A stretch of DNA of 64,000 nt from Bradyrhizobium sp. WBOS07 (lineage in GTDB: Bacteria; Pseudomonadota; Alphaproteobacteria; Rhizobiales; Xanthobacteraceae), in the NCBI RefSeq assembly GCF_024585165.1, contig NZ_CP029008.1:2108001-2172000 (forward strand), written 5' to 3'. Shown here piece by piece: positions 1-9,102 of the stretch. The position numbers were made by a program, and so were the translations under genes. The notes beneath the pieces are model-generated. The model ran no database searches and was not told the DNA's origin. It saw only the letters and a program-made list of their open reading frames with translations. Position 1 is the first letter of the stretch; each line of letters opens with the position of its first letter.

Positions 1-209
1 TCAACGCGCAGCAGGCGCTGGTCAATGCGCGCGTCGCGCTCGTGACCGCGCAGCACGACCGGGTCGTCGCGTCCTACAACGTCCTCGCCGCCGTCGGCCG
101 TCTGGCGCCGCAGGTGCTTGGCCTGTCGACCAATGTCTACGATCCCAGCGTTCACTACCATCAGGTCCGCGACAGCTGGGCCGGCGTGCGCACGCCTGAC
201 GGGCGCTGA
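1..209 (+). CDS. TolC-family outer-membrane efflux channel, 3' end only
   Basis: The last 68 codons of a gene that begins outside the window, in frame from base 3 to a TGA at 207-209. The peptide has the amphipathic helical repeat typical of the TolC fold (NAQQALVNARVALVTAQ, then VVASYNVLAAVGRLAPQVLGL). It ends in a short polar tail, as in type I secretion or RND efflux outer-membrane proteins. Such proteins form trimeric channels through the outer membrane and work with a periplasmic adaptor and an inner-membrane pump. The partner is not visible, so the substrate cannot be inferred. The family call is fairly firm; orthology to a named TolC is not. Confidence 0.8.
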   Translation, partial: NAQQALVNARVALVTAQHDRVVASYNVLAAVGRLAPQVLGLSTNVYDPSVHYHQVRDSWAGVRTPDGR

Positions 210-222
210 TCCCCGTAATCGT

Positions 223-256
223 CCGGTCGGCCTCGCGAACAGGCGAAGCCGACCGG
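223..256 (+). terminator. hairpin after the TolC-family gene
   Basis: A perfect 9-bp stem (CCGGTCGGC at 223-231 with GCCGACCGG at 248-256), extended inside by TCGC/GCGA, begins 14 bases after the stop codon. The T-tract downstream is weak (CACTTTGCTT), so it may be an imperfect intrinsic terminator or an RNA-stabilising hairpin. Confidence 0.55.
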
Positions 257-513
257 CACTTTGCTTGCAATCATCAAAATCCCTGACATAGCCTTGCCGA
301 GACAATGCGGGTCGATTCGCCTCGTATTGATGCCGTATGCGTAAAGCTTGAGTGCCGGGGGCAGGGGCGCACCGCCGCACGTTGAGCCGTGATCTGGGGA
401 CAAGTCGGGCTGCCGCGACGAAAATGGCAGGCCGCACGCCCGGAACCGGGCCAATCCTGCCTTGCTTGGTGTAAAACAACGCATGCGAGGGCGTTGATGA
501 TGTGGAGTCGGAG
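257..513. other. intergenic region upstream of popZ
   Basis: No gene I can support. It presumably holds the popZ promoter. The sequence just before the gene has GGAG at 504-507, well placed for the ATG at 514. The long open frame on the opposite strand here continues as antisense of valS and has no protein-like composition. Confidence 0.5.
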
Positions 514-1284
514 ATGACGCAGCCTGCAAAGGTCACAGAACCCTCGATGGAGGAGATTCTGGCCTCGATCCGGCGCATCATTGCCGACGACGAGGCCAAG
601 CCGCCGGCGGCCGAGGCCGCTAAGCCTGAGAAAGCCGCGGCCCCCGCAGCGCCGCCGAAGCCGCAGGCGATGAACGACATTCCACCCTCCAAGGTGGCAC
701 CGGCCAAACCGGCCGCCGAGAAGTCCGCTCCACCTCCAGCCCCAGCCCCGGCTCCCGCGCCTGCCGCCGATGCATCGCCAAACAGCCAGGACGATATCGA
801 CGCGCTGCTGGCGGGGCTCGACGCGGCCACGCCAGCGCCCGAGGTTCGCGCGCCCGAACCGGAGCCTGAGCCCGAGCCTGAACCCGACGTGCTCGAATTG
901 ACCGACGAGATGGCGATGGATCCGACGCCGGCTCCGCCGCCGCCGAGCTTCCGCAAGGTCGAGCCGCGGGACGATCTCGAATTCGCCGAATCGCCGCCGC
1001 CGCGCCCGACGCCACCGCCGCCGTCCTACGCGCCGGTAGACTTCGATGCGCCGCCGCTGCCGCCGCAGCAGCCCATGCTGGCGCAATCGACGGTCTCGGC
1101 GGTGGAATCCGCCTTCAACTCGCTGGCCCATACGGTGCTCAGCAGCAATGCACGGACACTGGAGGATCTGGTCAAGGAGATGCTGCGGCCGATGCTGAAA
1201 TCCTGGCTCGACGACAATTTGCCGGGCCTCGTCGAACGTATCGTGAAGGCCGAAATCGAGCGGGTCTCGCGCGGCGGCCGCTGA
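514..1284 (+). CDS. popZ: PopZ-family polar organizing protein (DUF2497)
   Basis: Cell-pole scaffold protein. In Caulobacter PopZ self-assembles at the pole and anchors the ParB/parS centromere. The conserved N-terminal helix (PSMEEILASIRRIIADDE, about residues 10-27) and the C-terminal helices (about residues 195-256, with LEDLVKEMLRPMLKSWLDDN) match the family. Between them is a long Pro/Ala/Glu-rich disordered linker with a PEPEPEPE run. The protein is about 256 residues, longer than Caulobacter PopZ because of this linker. I chose ATG 514 because GGAG lies 6 bases upstream and the family motif follows at once; an in-frame GTG at 502 is the alternative. valS follows on the same strand, as is common in Rhizobiales. 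Confidence 0.88.
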   Translation: MTQPAKVTEPSMEEILASIRRIIADDEAKPPAAEAAKPEKAAAPAAPPKPQAMNDIPPSKVAPAKPAAEKSAPPPAPAPAPAPAADASPNSQDDIDALLAGLDAATPAPEVRAPEPEPEPEPEPDVLELTDEMAMDPTPAPPPPSFRKVEPRDDLEFAESPPPRPTPPPPSYAPVDFDAPPLPPQQPMLAQSTVSAVESAFNSLAHTVLSSNARTLEDLVKEMLRPMLKSWLDDNLPGLVERIVKAEIERVSRGGR

Positions 1285-1308
1285 GAGGGGCGCTGCGGCC
1301 CCGATAAA

Positions 1309-1324
1309 GCCCTGCTCCCAGGGC
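1309..1324 (+). terminator. small hairpin between popZ and valS
   Basis: GCCCTG / CAGGGC form a perfect 6-bp stem with a CTCC tetraloop 25 bases after the popZ stop. It is followed by more GC-rich sequence and a TTTT at about 1358. It may be a weak terminator or a processing hairpin. Confidence 0.35.
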
Positions 1325-1413
1325 ATGTTGGGCCTGCGGACCGGGCTGGAAGGCCCTTTTGCCGCTGAGCTTTCCGTTGACTTGACCCGCGCACGCGGCT
1401 TTCTAGCAGCCCC

Positions 1414-4290
1414 ATGATCGAGAAAAATTACCAGCCCGCCGATATCGAAGCCCGCATGTCCGTGGTGTGGGAGGACAGCCTTGCCTTCAAGGCGGGTCGT
1501 CCCGACCGCCGCGACGCCGTGCCCTTCACCATCGTGATCCCGCCGCCGAACGTGACGGGCTCGCTGCACATGGGCCACGCCCTCAACAACACGCTGCAGG
1601 ACATCCTGTGCCGGTTCGAGCGCATGCGCGGCCGCGACGTGCTGTGGCAGCCCGGCACCGACCATGCCGGCATCGCCACCCAGATGGTGGTCGAGCGCCA
1701 GTTGATGGAGCGTCAGCAGCCCGGCCGCCGCGAGATGGGCCGCGCCAAATTTCTCGAGCGGGTCTGGCAGTGGAAGGCCGAGAGCGGCGACACCATCATC
1801 AACCAGCTCAAGCGCCTCGGCGCGTCCTGCGACTGGTCGCGCGAACGCTTCACCATGGACGAGGGCCTGTCGAAGGCCGTCGTCAAGGTGTTCGTCGAGC
1901 TGCATCGCGAAGGGCTGATCTACAAGGACAAGCGGCTGGTGAACTGGGACACCAAGCTGCTCACCGCGATCTCGGATCTCGAGGTGCAGCAGACCGAGGT
2001 CAAGGGTCACCTCTGGTATCTGCGCTATCCGATCGAGGGCAGGACGTTCAGCCCCGAGGATCCCTCGAGCTTCATCGTCGTCGCCACCACGCGTCCCGAG
2101 ACCATGCTCGGCGACACCGGCGTCGCCGTGCATCCCGAGGATGAGCGCTATCAGAAGCTGGTCGGCCACAACGTGATCCTGCCGCTGGTCGGCCGCAAGA
2201 TCAAAATCGTCGCCGACGATTATTCCGATCCGGAGAAGGGCTCGGGCGCGGTCAAGATCACGCCGGCGCACGACTTCAACGACTTCGAGGTCGGCAATCG
2301 CCACGGCCTCGCCCGCATCAGCGTGATCGACAGGGAGGGTTGTCTCGATCTCGTCGACAACGAGGACTATCTGCGCGACCTGCCTGAAGGCGCCGGGCAG
2401 TTCGCCGAGGAGTTTCACAAGGTCGACCGCTTCGCCGCGCGCAAGCGCATCGTCGAGCGGCTGGAGAGCTTCGGCTTCGTCGAGCGGATCGAGCCGCACA
2501 CCCACATGGTGCCGCATGGCGATCGGTCCGGCACCGTGATCGAGCCGTACCTGACCGACCAATGGTATGTCGACGCCAAGACGCTGGCGAGGCCTGCGAT
2601 CGCGGCGGTGCGTTCGGGCGAGACGACGTTCGTGCCGAAAAACTGGGAGAAAACCTATTTCGACTGGATGGAGAACATCCAGCCCTGGTGCATCTCGCGC
2701 CAGCTCTGGTGGGGCCACCAGATCCCGGCCTGGTACGGGCCCGACGGCAAGGTGTTCGTCGCCGAGACCGAGGAGGAGGCGATCAGCCACGCCCTCGGCT
2801 ACTACGTCGAGCAGGAGGTCATCACGGCCGAGCAGGGCCGCGAAATGGCGCTCGACCGCAACAAGCGCGAAGGCTTCATCACGCGCGACGAGGACGTGCT
2901 CGACACCTGGTTCTCCTCGGCGCTGTGGCCGTTCTCGACGCTGGGCTGGCCGGATGACACGCCGGAGGTGCAGCGCTACTACCCGACCAATGCGCTGGTG
3001 ACCGGCTTCGACATCATCTTCTTCTGGGTCGCCCGCATGATGATGATGGGCCTGCACTTCATGAAGGAAGTGCCGTTCTCGACCATCTACATCCACGCCC
3101 TCGTCCGCGACGAGAAGGGCGCCAAGATGTCGAAGTCGAAGGGCAACGTCATCGATCCGCTCAACCTGATCGACGAATACGGCGCGGACGCGCTGCGCTT
3201 CACGCTGGCCGCGATGGCGGCGCAGGGGCGCGACATCAAGCTCGCCACCAGCCGCGTCGAAGGCTACCGCAATTTCGCGACCAAGCTCTGGAACGCCTGC
3301 CGCTTCGCCGAGATGAACCAGTGCGCCGTGCCTGAAGGCTTCGAGCCGGCGAAGGCGAAGGAGACGCTGAACCGCTGGATCGCGCATGAGAGCGCGCACA
3401 CCACGCGCGAGGTGACCGAGGCGATCGAAGCCTATCGCTTCAACGATGCGGCCGGCAGCATCTACCGCTTCGTCTGGAACGTCTATTGCGACTGGTATGT
3501 CGAGCTCGCCAAGCCCGTGCTGCTCGGGCCTGACAGTCCGGCCAAGGACGAGACCCGCGCCATGGTCGCCTGGGCGCGCGACGAGATCCTGAAGCTGCTG
3601 CACCCCTTCATGCCGTTCATCACCGAGGAGCTTTGGGAGGTGACGGCCAAGCGCGACGGCCTGCTCGCGCTGGCGCCATGGCCGCTGCAGCGGACCGAGT
3701 CGACGCCCGAGCAGATTGCGATGCTCGCTGCGACGACGGCGACGATTGATCCGCTGGTCTCGCCGGCCTGGGTGCTGCCGATCTTCGATCATGCCGACTT
3801 CACCGACCCTGCGGCCGAGGCCGAGATCGGCTGGGTGATCGACCTCATCACGCAGATCCGTTCGGTGCGCGCCGAGATGAACATTCCGCCGGCGACGCTG
3901 ACGGCTTTGGTGCTGGCGGGCGCCTCGGCCGAGACGAGGGAGCGCGCGCCGCGCTGGACCGACGTGATCAAGCGCATGGCGCGGCTGTCGGACATCTCCT
4001 TCGCCGACCGCGCACCCGACGGCGCCGTCCAGCTGCTCGTGCGCGGCGAGGTGGCTGCGCTGCCGCTGAAGGGCGTGATCGACGTCGCTGCCGAGCGCGC
4101 GCGTCTCGACAAGGAGATGGCCAAGGCCGACGCCGACATCAAGCGCGCCGAATCCAAGCTGGCGAACGAGAAATTCGTCGCCAACGCGGCCGAGGAGGTC
4201 GTCGAGGAGGAGCGCGAAAAGCGCGAGGCCGCGCTGGCCCGCAAGGCCAAGCTGCTCGAGGCGCTGGAGCGGCTGAAGCAGGCGTCGTAG
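1414..4290 (+). CDS. valS: valyl-tRNA synthetase
   Basis: Class Ia aminoacyl-tRNA synthetase that charges tRNA-Val in the cytoplasm; essential. The HIGH signature appears as HMGH (residues 52-55, in PPPNVTGSLHMGHALNN) and the KMSKS loop is intact at about residues 571-575. The editing (CP1) domain lies between them, with VATTRPETMLGDT at about residues 228-240. The last 60 residues form the charged coiled coil typical of ValRS (ERARLDKEMAKADADIKRAE onward). The length of 958 residues is normal. The gene runs to a stop facing mpg, with a shared hairpin between the two. Confidence 0.98.
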   Translation: MIEKNYQPADIEARMSVVWEDSLAFKAGRPDRRDAVPFTIVIPPPNVTGSLHMGHALNNTLQDILCRFERMRGRDVLWQPGTDHAGIATQMVVERQLMERQQPGRREMGRAKFLERVWQWKAESGDTIINQLKRLGASCDWSRERFTMDEGLSKAVVKVFVELHREGLIYKDKRLVNWDTKLLTAISDLEVQQTEVKGHLWYLRYPIEGRTFSPEDPSSFIVVATTRPETMLGDTGVAVHPEDERYQKLVGHNVILPLVGRKIKIVADDYSDPEKGSGAVKITPAHDFNDFEVGNRHGLARISVIDREGCLDLVDNEDYLRDLPEGAGQFAEEFHKVDRFAARKRIVERLESFGFVERIEPHTHMVPHGDRSGTVIEPYLTDQWYVDAKTLARPAIAAVRSGETTFVPKNWEKTYFDWMENIQPWCISRQLWWGHQIPAWYGPDGKVFVAETEEEAISHALGYYVEQEVITAEQGREMALDRNKREGFITRDEDVLDTWFSSALWPFSTLGWPDDTPEVQRYYPTNALVTGFDIIFFWVARMMMMGLHFMKEVPFSTIYIHALVRDEKGAKMSKSKGNVIDPLNLIDEYGADALRFTLAAMAAQGRDIKLATSRVEGYRNFATKLWNACRFAEMNQCAVPEGFEPAKAKETLNRWIAHESAHTTREVTEAIEAYRFNDAAGSIYRFVWNVYCDWYVELAKPVLLGPDSPAKDETRAMVAWARDEILKLLHPFMPFITEELWEVTAKRDGLLALAPWPLQRTESTPEQIAMLAATTATIDPLVSPAWVLPIFDHADFTDPAAEAEIGWVIDLITQIRSVRAEMNIPPATLTALVLAGASAETRERAPRWTDVIKRMARLSDISFADRAPDGAVQLLVRGEVAALPLKGVIDVAAERARLDKEMAKADADIKRAESKLANEKFVANAAEEVVEEEREKREAALARKAKLLEALERLKQAS

Positions 4291-4297
4291 CAGCGCC

Positions 4298-4336
4298 GTC
4301 ATTCCGGGTTCGGCCTTCGAGCCGCCCCGGAATGAC
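4298..4336. terminator. convergent-gene hairpin between valS and mpg
   Basis: GTCATTCCGG (4298-4307) and CCGGAATGAC (4327-4336) form a perfect 10-bp inverted repeat between two convergent genes. It sits 7 bases after the valS stop and 2 bases beyond the mpg stop, so it could serve both strands. The core resembles short palindromes that I recall being scattered through Bradyrhizobium intergenic regions; that recall is unverified. Confidence 0.6.
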
Positions 4337-4338
4337 CG

Positions 4339-4938
4339 TCACTTCGGAAACGGCTTGCTCAAGAATTTCGAGCCCCTGATGCCATAGCGCCAGGGCAGCT
4401 CGACCGCCTTGGTGATGCCGATCCGGATGCCGGTTGCGACCTCGACATCCTCGGTCCGCGCATGCAGTGCGATCGGCGGCCGGTCCAGCGGCAGGGCATT
4501 GTGCGCGATGGTGATCCCGAGCGCCTCGGTCAGCTTGCCCGGACCCGAGCACAGCGCATGCAGCTCCTGGAGATGACGGCGGCGGCGCATCTTGGCGATA
4601 CCATGCGTCGGCTCGATCGCACGGATCAGCACGGCGCTGGCCGAGCCTTCTTCCTCGCACACGAAGTTCACGCACCAGTGGATGCCGTAGGAGCGATAGA
4701 CGTAGGCATAACCGGGCGGGCCGAACATCACCTGGTTCCGCGGCGTCGGCCCGTTGTAGGAATGCGCCGCCGGGTCGGTATGATGATAGGCCTCGACCTC
4801 GACGATGATCCCGCCGATTCCGTCGACCAGCATCGTCGCGCCGATCAGGTCTGGCGCGACCTCGTGGACGCTGCGGCCGAAAAAGGCACGCTTCAGCGGC
4901 TTGCCGAGCCGCGGGGATGCGTTCGATCTTGGAGCCAT
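4339..4938 (-). CDS. mpg: DNA-3-methyladenine glycosylase (AAG/MPG family)
   Basis: Monofunctional base-excision repair glycosylase that removes alkylated or deaminated purines such as 3-methyladenine and hypoxanthine. The family core is visible: [20 protein letters not shown], where the Glu of VEVEAY is the expected catalytic base, then [21 protein letters not shown] and the C-terminal [11 protein letters not shown]. The length of 199 residues is usual for bacterial AAG-type enzymes. It is unrelated to the helix-hairpin-helix AlkA/Tag enzymes. It is convergent with valS and divergent from lipA. Confidence 0.95.
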   Translation of the reverse strand: MAPRSNASPRLGKPLKRAFFGRSVHEVAPDLIGATMLVDGIGGIIVEVEAYHHTDPAAHSYNGPTPRNQVMFGPPGYAYVYRSYGIHWCVNFVCEEEGSASAVLIRAIEPTHGIAKMRRRRHLQELHALCSGPGKLTEALGITIAHNALPLDRPPIALHARTEDVEVATGIRIGITKAVELPWRYGIRGSKFLSKPFPK

Positions 4939-5068
4939 TCGAGATGAGAATCGCCAGAGGACAGAGCAGGATATTGCCCATATCTGCCATGTTCCCTGAA
5001 GCGGGGCGAGCCGGGTTGCGATGCCCCGCCAGACCGACTAGGTAGGACCTGAACAGACCGGACACCCC

Positions 5069-6025
5069 ATGGTCGTAATCGTCGATACCATCTCGAACCC
5101 GCTGCGCCCGCGCCACCCCGAAAAGGTGAACCGGCCCGATTCCGCTTCGCCGCCGAAGCCGGACTGGATCCGCGTGCGCGCGCCCAACACCCGCGGCTAT
5201 GCCGACACCCGCAACATCGTGCGGTCGAACGGCCTGCACACGGTGTGCGAGGAAGCGGGCTGCCCGAACATCGGCGAGTGCTGGGACAAGAAGCACGCGA
5301 CCTTCATGATCATGGGTGACACCTGCACCCGCGCCTGCGCCTTCTGCAACGTCAAGACCGGCCTGCCGAATGCGCTGGATGCGGCCGAGCCCGAGAATGT
5401 CGCCGAGGCGACCGCCAAGCTGGGCCTTGCCCACGTCGTCATTACCTCGGTCGACCGCGATGACCTCACTGATGGCGGGGCCGAGCATTTTGCCCAGACC
5501 ATCCGCGCCATCCGCGCCGCGTGTCCCTCGACCACGATCGAGATCCTGACGCCGGACTTCCTGCGCAAGGAGGGGGCGCTCGAAATCGTCGTCGCCGCCA
5601 AGCCCGACGTCTTCAACCACAATCTCGAGACCGTGCCCTCGCGCTATCTCACGGTGCGGCCGGGCGCGCGCTATTTCCACTCGATCCGGCTGCTGCAGCG
5701 GGTCAAGGAGCTCGATCCCACCATCTTCACCAAGTCCGGCATCATGGTCGGCCTCGGCGAGGAGCGCCACGAGGTGCAGCAGGTGATGGACGATCTGCGT
5801 TCCGCCGACGTCGATTTCCTGACCATCGGCCAGTACCTGCAGCCGACCCGCAAGCACCATGCGGTGATGCGCTACGTGCCGCCGGACGAGTTCGCCTCCT
5901 ACGAGAAGGTGGCCTACACCAAGGGCTTCCTGATGGTGTCCGCGAGCCCGCTCACCCGCTCGTCGCATCATGCCGGCGAGGATTTTGCGAGACTGAAGGC
6001 CGCGCGGGCAGCGCACGCCCGCTGA
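5069..6025 (+). CDS. lipA: lipoyl synthase
   Basis: Radical SAM enzyme that inserts two sulfurs into protein-bound octanoyl groups to make the lipoyl cofactor of pyruvate and 2-oxoglutarate dehydrogenases. Both iron-sulfur sites are complete: the auxiliary cluster motif C60-X4-C65-X5-C71 and the radical SAM motif C86-X3-C90-X2-C93. The C-terminal [14 protein letters not shown] carries the RSS motif that binds the sacrificial cluster. The length of 318 residues is typical. A RatA/COQ10-like gene follows after 6 bases, a conserved pair in alphaproteobacteria that suggests co-transcription. Confidence 0.97.
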   Translation: MVVIVDTISNPLRPRHPEKVNRPDSASPPKPDWIRVRAPNTRGYADTRNIVRSNGLHTVCEEAGCPNIGECWDKKHATFMIMGDTCTRACAFCNVKTGLPNALDAAEPENVAEATAKLGLAHVVITSVDRDDLTDGGAEHFAQTIRAIRAACPSTTIEILTPDFLRKEGALEIVVAAKPDVFNHNLETVPSRYLTVRPGARYFHSIRLLQRVKELDPTIFTKSGIMVGLGEERHEVQQVMDDLRSADVDFLTIGQYLQPTRKHHAVMRYVPPDEFASYEKVAYTKGFLMVSASPLTRSSHHAGEDFARLKAARAAHAR

Positions 6026-6031
6026 ATCGCC

Positions 6032-6502
6032 ATGCCCAAGTTTTCGAGCAAGCGCCGTGTCAATCACAGCGCATCCGAGATGTTCGACCTGGTCGCCGAC
6101 GTCGAGCGCTACCCGGAATTCGTGCCGCTCTGCAGCGCGCTGAAGGTGCGCCAGCGGATGGCCAAGCCCGACGGCACCGAGGTGCTGGTCGCCGACATGA
6201 CGGTGTCGTTCAAGCTGGTCAGGGAATCCTTCACCAGCCGGGTGACGCTCGATCGCGCCAATCTGAAGATTCTCGTCGAATATCTGCAAGGCCCCTTCAG
6301 CAATCTGGAGAACCGCTGGACGTTCGAGCCCAAAGGTGAGGGCGTCTGCGACGTCGGCTTCTTCCTGTCCTACGAATTCAGGAGTCGCATGCTGGCGTTG
6401 CTGATGGGCTCGATGTTCGATGCCGCCTTCGCGCGCTTCTCCACCGCGTTCGAGAAGCGGGCCGACGCGATCTACGGCCGGCCGAAGCTGGCGTCGACGT
6501 AG
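6032..6502 (+). CDS. RatA/COQ10-like START-domain protein
   Basis: A 156-residue single-domain protein of the polyketide cyclase/START superfamily (COQ10, RatA). The N-terminal signature is clear: MFDLVADVERYPEFVPLCSALKVRQR, seen here as FDLVADVERYPEFVP followed by the beta-rich hydrophobic-cavity fold. Bacterial members are often annotated as RatA toxin, after the E. coli ribosome-association inhibitor. The mitochondrial relative COQ10 binds coenzyme Q. In alphaproteobacteria a quinone- or lipid-binding role is at least as likely, and no antitoxin-like partner is next to it. It sits 6 bases after lipA, probably in the same transcript. Confidence 0.85.
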   Translation: MPKFSSKRRVNHSASEMFDLVADVERYPEFVPLCSALKVRQRMAKPDGTEVLVADMTVSFKLVRESFTSRVTLDRANLKILVEYLQGPFSNLENRWTFEPKGEGVCDVGFFLSYEFRSRMLALLMGSMFDAAFARFSTAFEKRADAIYGRPKLAST

Positions 6503-6512
6503 GGTGCTTGTA

Positions 6513-6660
6513 GGTCTCGTGTCCCGGACGCGGTGCAGCGCGTAGCGCTGCTCCGCAGTGCCGGGACCCATGCCGCCGCCTACGCACCTTTGGAGACATG
6601 GGCCCCGGCTCTGCGGCGCATCGCTGAAGGAGCGCGGCGCTGCGTCCGGGGCACGAGACC
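6513..6660. repeat. long imperfect inverted repeat between convergent genes
   Basis: The left arm begins GGTCTCGTGTCCCGGACGC at 6513. The right arm ends in the near-complement GCGTCCGGGGCACGAGACC at 6660. The sequence between contains further GC-rich complementary stretches, so about 150 bases can fold into one long hairpin. It fills the gap between the convergent genes ending at 6502 and 6665. It looks like a dispersed palindromic element and may also terminate transcription in both directions. Confidence 0.6.
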
Positions 6661-6664
6661 GTGC

Positions 6665-7480
6665 TCAATCCACTGCCTTCACCACATCCGGCGGCTGCGA
6701 GGCGTAATACGCTGCGGCCTGCTCGATCTCTTGCGGCGTCATGGCGCGGGCGATGTTACGCATCTGCTGGCTGATGTCGTTACGGCGGTCGCCGGACGCG
6801 AAGGCCTGGAGCTGCGCCTTCATATAAGCTTCCGATTGTCCTTCGAGCCACGGGCTGCCGGTCTTGTTGTCGAGGCTGCCATGGCAAGAGCCGCAGGGCG
6901 CGATGCCGCGCATCGGCGCGCCGTAGATCACGATGTTGGGCTTCGGCAGTTGCGGCGTCGGGTGGTAGGCCGGCAGCCGCGGCAGATAGGCGTAATAGTT
7001 CGAGAGATCAGCAATTTCTTGATCGGTCAGGTTGACCGCGAACGGCGTCATCACGGCATTGCTGCGCGCGCCCGATCGGAAGTCGAGCAGCTGCTTGTAG
7101 ATCACGGCGGCATATTGTCCGGCGAGATTCGGCGAGTCTGCGCGGCTGACGCCGGTCGGGCCGTGGCAGATCGCGCAGCGCTGCGCCAGCGTCGCGCCGC
7201 GGCCGATCGCCTCCTGGCTCGGGCGCGCCAGCGTGTTCGAGGTGAGCACGACCTCCGACAGGCGCCTGGTCTGCTCGGGCGCCGTGACATCAGGCGCACG
7301 CTGCAGGACGCCGGCAGCGCTGCAGATCGCGTCCCAGGCATTGGCGAACTGCACCCAGGGCTGCGCAAAGGGCAGCACCAGGAATCCCGCAATCGCGGTG
7401 ACGATCAGGATCACGGCGGTGAGGCCGACGCCGATCCTGAAATGACTGTTACGGACGGTGAAGAGGTCGCGCGTGCTCAT
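6665..7480 (-). CDS. membrane-anchored diheme cytochrome c, last gene of the oxidase operon
   Basis: A 271-residue protein with one N-terminal membrane anchor (about residues 17-39, VGLTAVILIVTAIAGFLVL). Two c-type heme sites follow: CAICH at 102-106 and CGSCH at 196-200, each in a cytochrome c domain (c4-like pair). It presumably sits on the periplasmic face and delivers electrons to the oxidase encoded just upstream. ATG 7480 overlaps the TGA of the subunit I gene (ATGA), which fixes the start. The longer open frame to 7591 would overlap subunit I and is unlikely. Confidence 0.88.
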   Translation of the reverse strand: MSTRDLFTVRNSHFRIGVGLTAVILIVTAIAGFLVLPFAQPWVQFANAWDAICSAAGVLQRAPDVTAPEQTRRLSEVVLTSNTLARPSQEAIGRGATLAQRCAICHGPTGVSRADSPNLAGQYAAVIYKQLLDFRSGARSNAVMTPFAVNLTDQEIADLSNYYAYLPRLPAYHPTPQLPKPNIVIYGAPMRGIAPCGSCHGSLDNKTGSPWLEGQSEAYMKAQLQAFASGDRRNDISQQMRNIARAMTPQEIEQAAAYYASQPPDVVKAVD

Positions 7481-9102
7481 CACTGCGCTCCGACATAGAC
7501 GGCCGGCACCGAGGTCCCCGAACTCAGTGCCAGATTCAGAATCGGATAGCCGTAATTGGTGAGGGTCAGCGCAATCATCAGCGCCACCCACAGTGCGTGC
7601 GTGTTGAGCGCGACAGGCACCGTCTTCGGCTCATGCACAGCGAGCGCAAAGCGATACGGGCCGGCGTCGGCCTCAGGCGCACGCATGGCGCGCGCGAGGA
7701 TGACGATGAACATGATCCCCGAGGCCAGCAGGATGAAGCCGCCGATCGCCGAGAGAGTGACGGACAACGCCTGCGGCGCGATGGCCGGGTCGCCGAAATC
7801 GAAATAGGCCATGCGGCGCGGCATGCCCAAAATGCCGACCCAGTGCCACGGGAAGGTGGTGACGATCATGCCGATGAACCAGAGCCAGAGCTGGGTGCGG
7901 ATCAGGCGGAGATCGATCAGCTCGCGCCCGGTCAGATGCGGCCATAGATCGTAGGCGATCGCAAAATACATGATCACGATGGCGCCGCCGAAGATCAGGT
8001 GGAAATGGCCGGTGATCCACTGCGTGTTGTGGATCGACGCATCGAGCTGGTAGCTCATGTTGATGAGGCCGCCGGCGCCGCCGAAGCCGAGCATGACGAA
8101 CGAGAATGCCAGCGCCAGCATCATCGGATTGTCCCAGGGCAGGGCCCTGATCCAGCCGAACAGGCCACGGCCGCCACGCAGGCGCGCCGCGATCTCGACC
8201 GAGGCGCAGATCGTGAACACGGTCAGCAGCGTCGGCAACGCCACGAGCGCGGTGAAGGCCGAATGGATGAACTTGAAGCCGGCACCGACTTGCGGATCGG
8301 CGAAAGTGTGGTGCATGCCGATCGGCATCGCCACCACCAGGAATAGGATGAACGAGATCCGCGCCATGCTGTCGGAATAGACGCGGCCGCCGATCGCGCG
8401 CGGCACGATGGTGTAATAGGCGATGTAGGTTGGCATCAGCCAGAAATAGACGATGGCATGCAGCGTCCAGGAGAAAAAGATGCGGGCGAGGCCGGCGTCG
8501 ATGGTGTTCTTCAGGCCGGCCGCGACCGGAATGATCTGGAGCAGCAGCTCGAGTGCAGCGCCGACGGCGGTCCAGGCCCACAAATAGGAGCCCGCGACAT
8601 TGGCGAACATGGCGAGCGGCACCGGCGCGCCGGGATGGGCCCTGCGCCAGACGCGCAAATTGATCGACATCAGCGCGACCCAGATCCACGAGCCGACCAC
8701 GACCAGGACCACGCCGAGATAGTAGAAGACGTTGCCGATCAGCGGCGGATAGAACGTGTAGAGCACCGAGGCGCGGCCGAGCGCGATCGGGATCACTGCC
8801 ATGATGCTGCCGGCGACTATCAGCCAGAAGCCGCCCCAGGCCCAGCGCACGCCGACCAGGCGCTGCCCAAGCGCGGATTCGCTGATGGCATAGCCAAAAC
8901 CCATCGCGACCAGCGTCGGGAACACATAGCCCATCACCGTGCCATGCGCGGTCAGCGAGCGATAATAAAGCTCGGGATTGGACAGCCAGGTGCCGATCGG
9001 GCTGCGGATGAACATCTGCCAGGCGCCGAGCGTGAGCGCGATGCCGAACAGGGCAAAGGCCAACCAGAAATGGGCGAGAATGAGCTTCCTATTGACCAAC
9101 AC
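7480..9102 (-). CDS. B-type (ba3-like) heme-copper oxidase subunit I
   Basis: Catalytic subunit of a proton-pumping terminal oxidase, 540 residues with about 13 membrane helices. Candidate metal ligands are in place: H53 (TAHGTVMGY) for the low-spin heme, H215 and Y219 (WTLHAIVYFW, the CuB His with the His-Tyr spacing of the family), H264/H265 (MPIGMHHTFADP) for CuB, and H366/H368 (TGHFHL) for the two hemes. Subunit order, small size and the HAIVY motif fit the B family (Thermus ba3) better than the A family or cbb3. The start is GTG 9102, overlapping subunit II by 14 bases. B-type oxidases usually have high oxygen affinity; that is family knowledge, not seen here. Confidence 0.9.
   Translation of the reverse strand: MLVNRKLILAHFWLAFALFGIALTLGAWQMFIRSPIGTWLSNPELYYRSLTAHGTVMGYVFPTLVAMGFGYAISESALGQRLVGVRWAWGGFWLIVAGSIMAVIPIALGRASVLYTFYPPLIGNVFYYLGVVLVVVGSWIWVALMSINLRVWRRAHPGAPVPLAMFANVAGSYLWAWTAVGAALELLLQIIPVAAGLKNTIDAGLARIFFSWTLHAIVYFWLMPTYIAYYTIVPRAIGGRVYSDSMARISFILFLVVAMPIGMHHTFADPQVGAGFKFIHSAFTALVALPTLLTVFTICASVEIAARLRGGRGLFGWIRALPWDNPMMLALAFSFVMLGFGGAGGLINMSYQLDASIHNTQWITGHFHLIFGGAIVIMYFAIAYDLWPHLTGRELIDLRLIRTQLWLWFIGMIVTTFPWHWVGILGMPRRMAYFDFGDPAIAPQALSVTLSAIGGFILLASGIMFIVILARAMRAPEADAGPYRFALAVHEPKTVPVALNTHALWVALMIALTLTNYGYPILNLALSSGTSVPAVYVGAQ

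Noticed and set aside
274..4302. 1342-codon open frame antisense to valS and popZ
   Set aside because: High GC leaves long open frames opposite real genes. The product is His/Arg/Leu-rich without domains, while valS on the other strand is beyond doubt.
6032..6502. Toxin of a toxin-antitoxin pair
   Set aside because: RatA is a label by homology. No antitoxin-like neighbour exists and the lipA linkage suggests a housekeeping role.
4139..6571. 810-codon minus-strand frame over mpg, lipA and the RatA-like gene
   Set aside because: It overlaps three confident genes, two of them on the opposite strand; the composition is that of a shadow frame.
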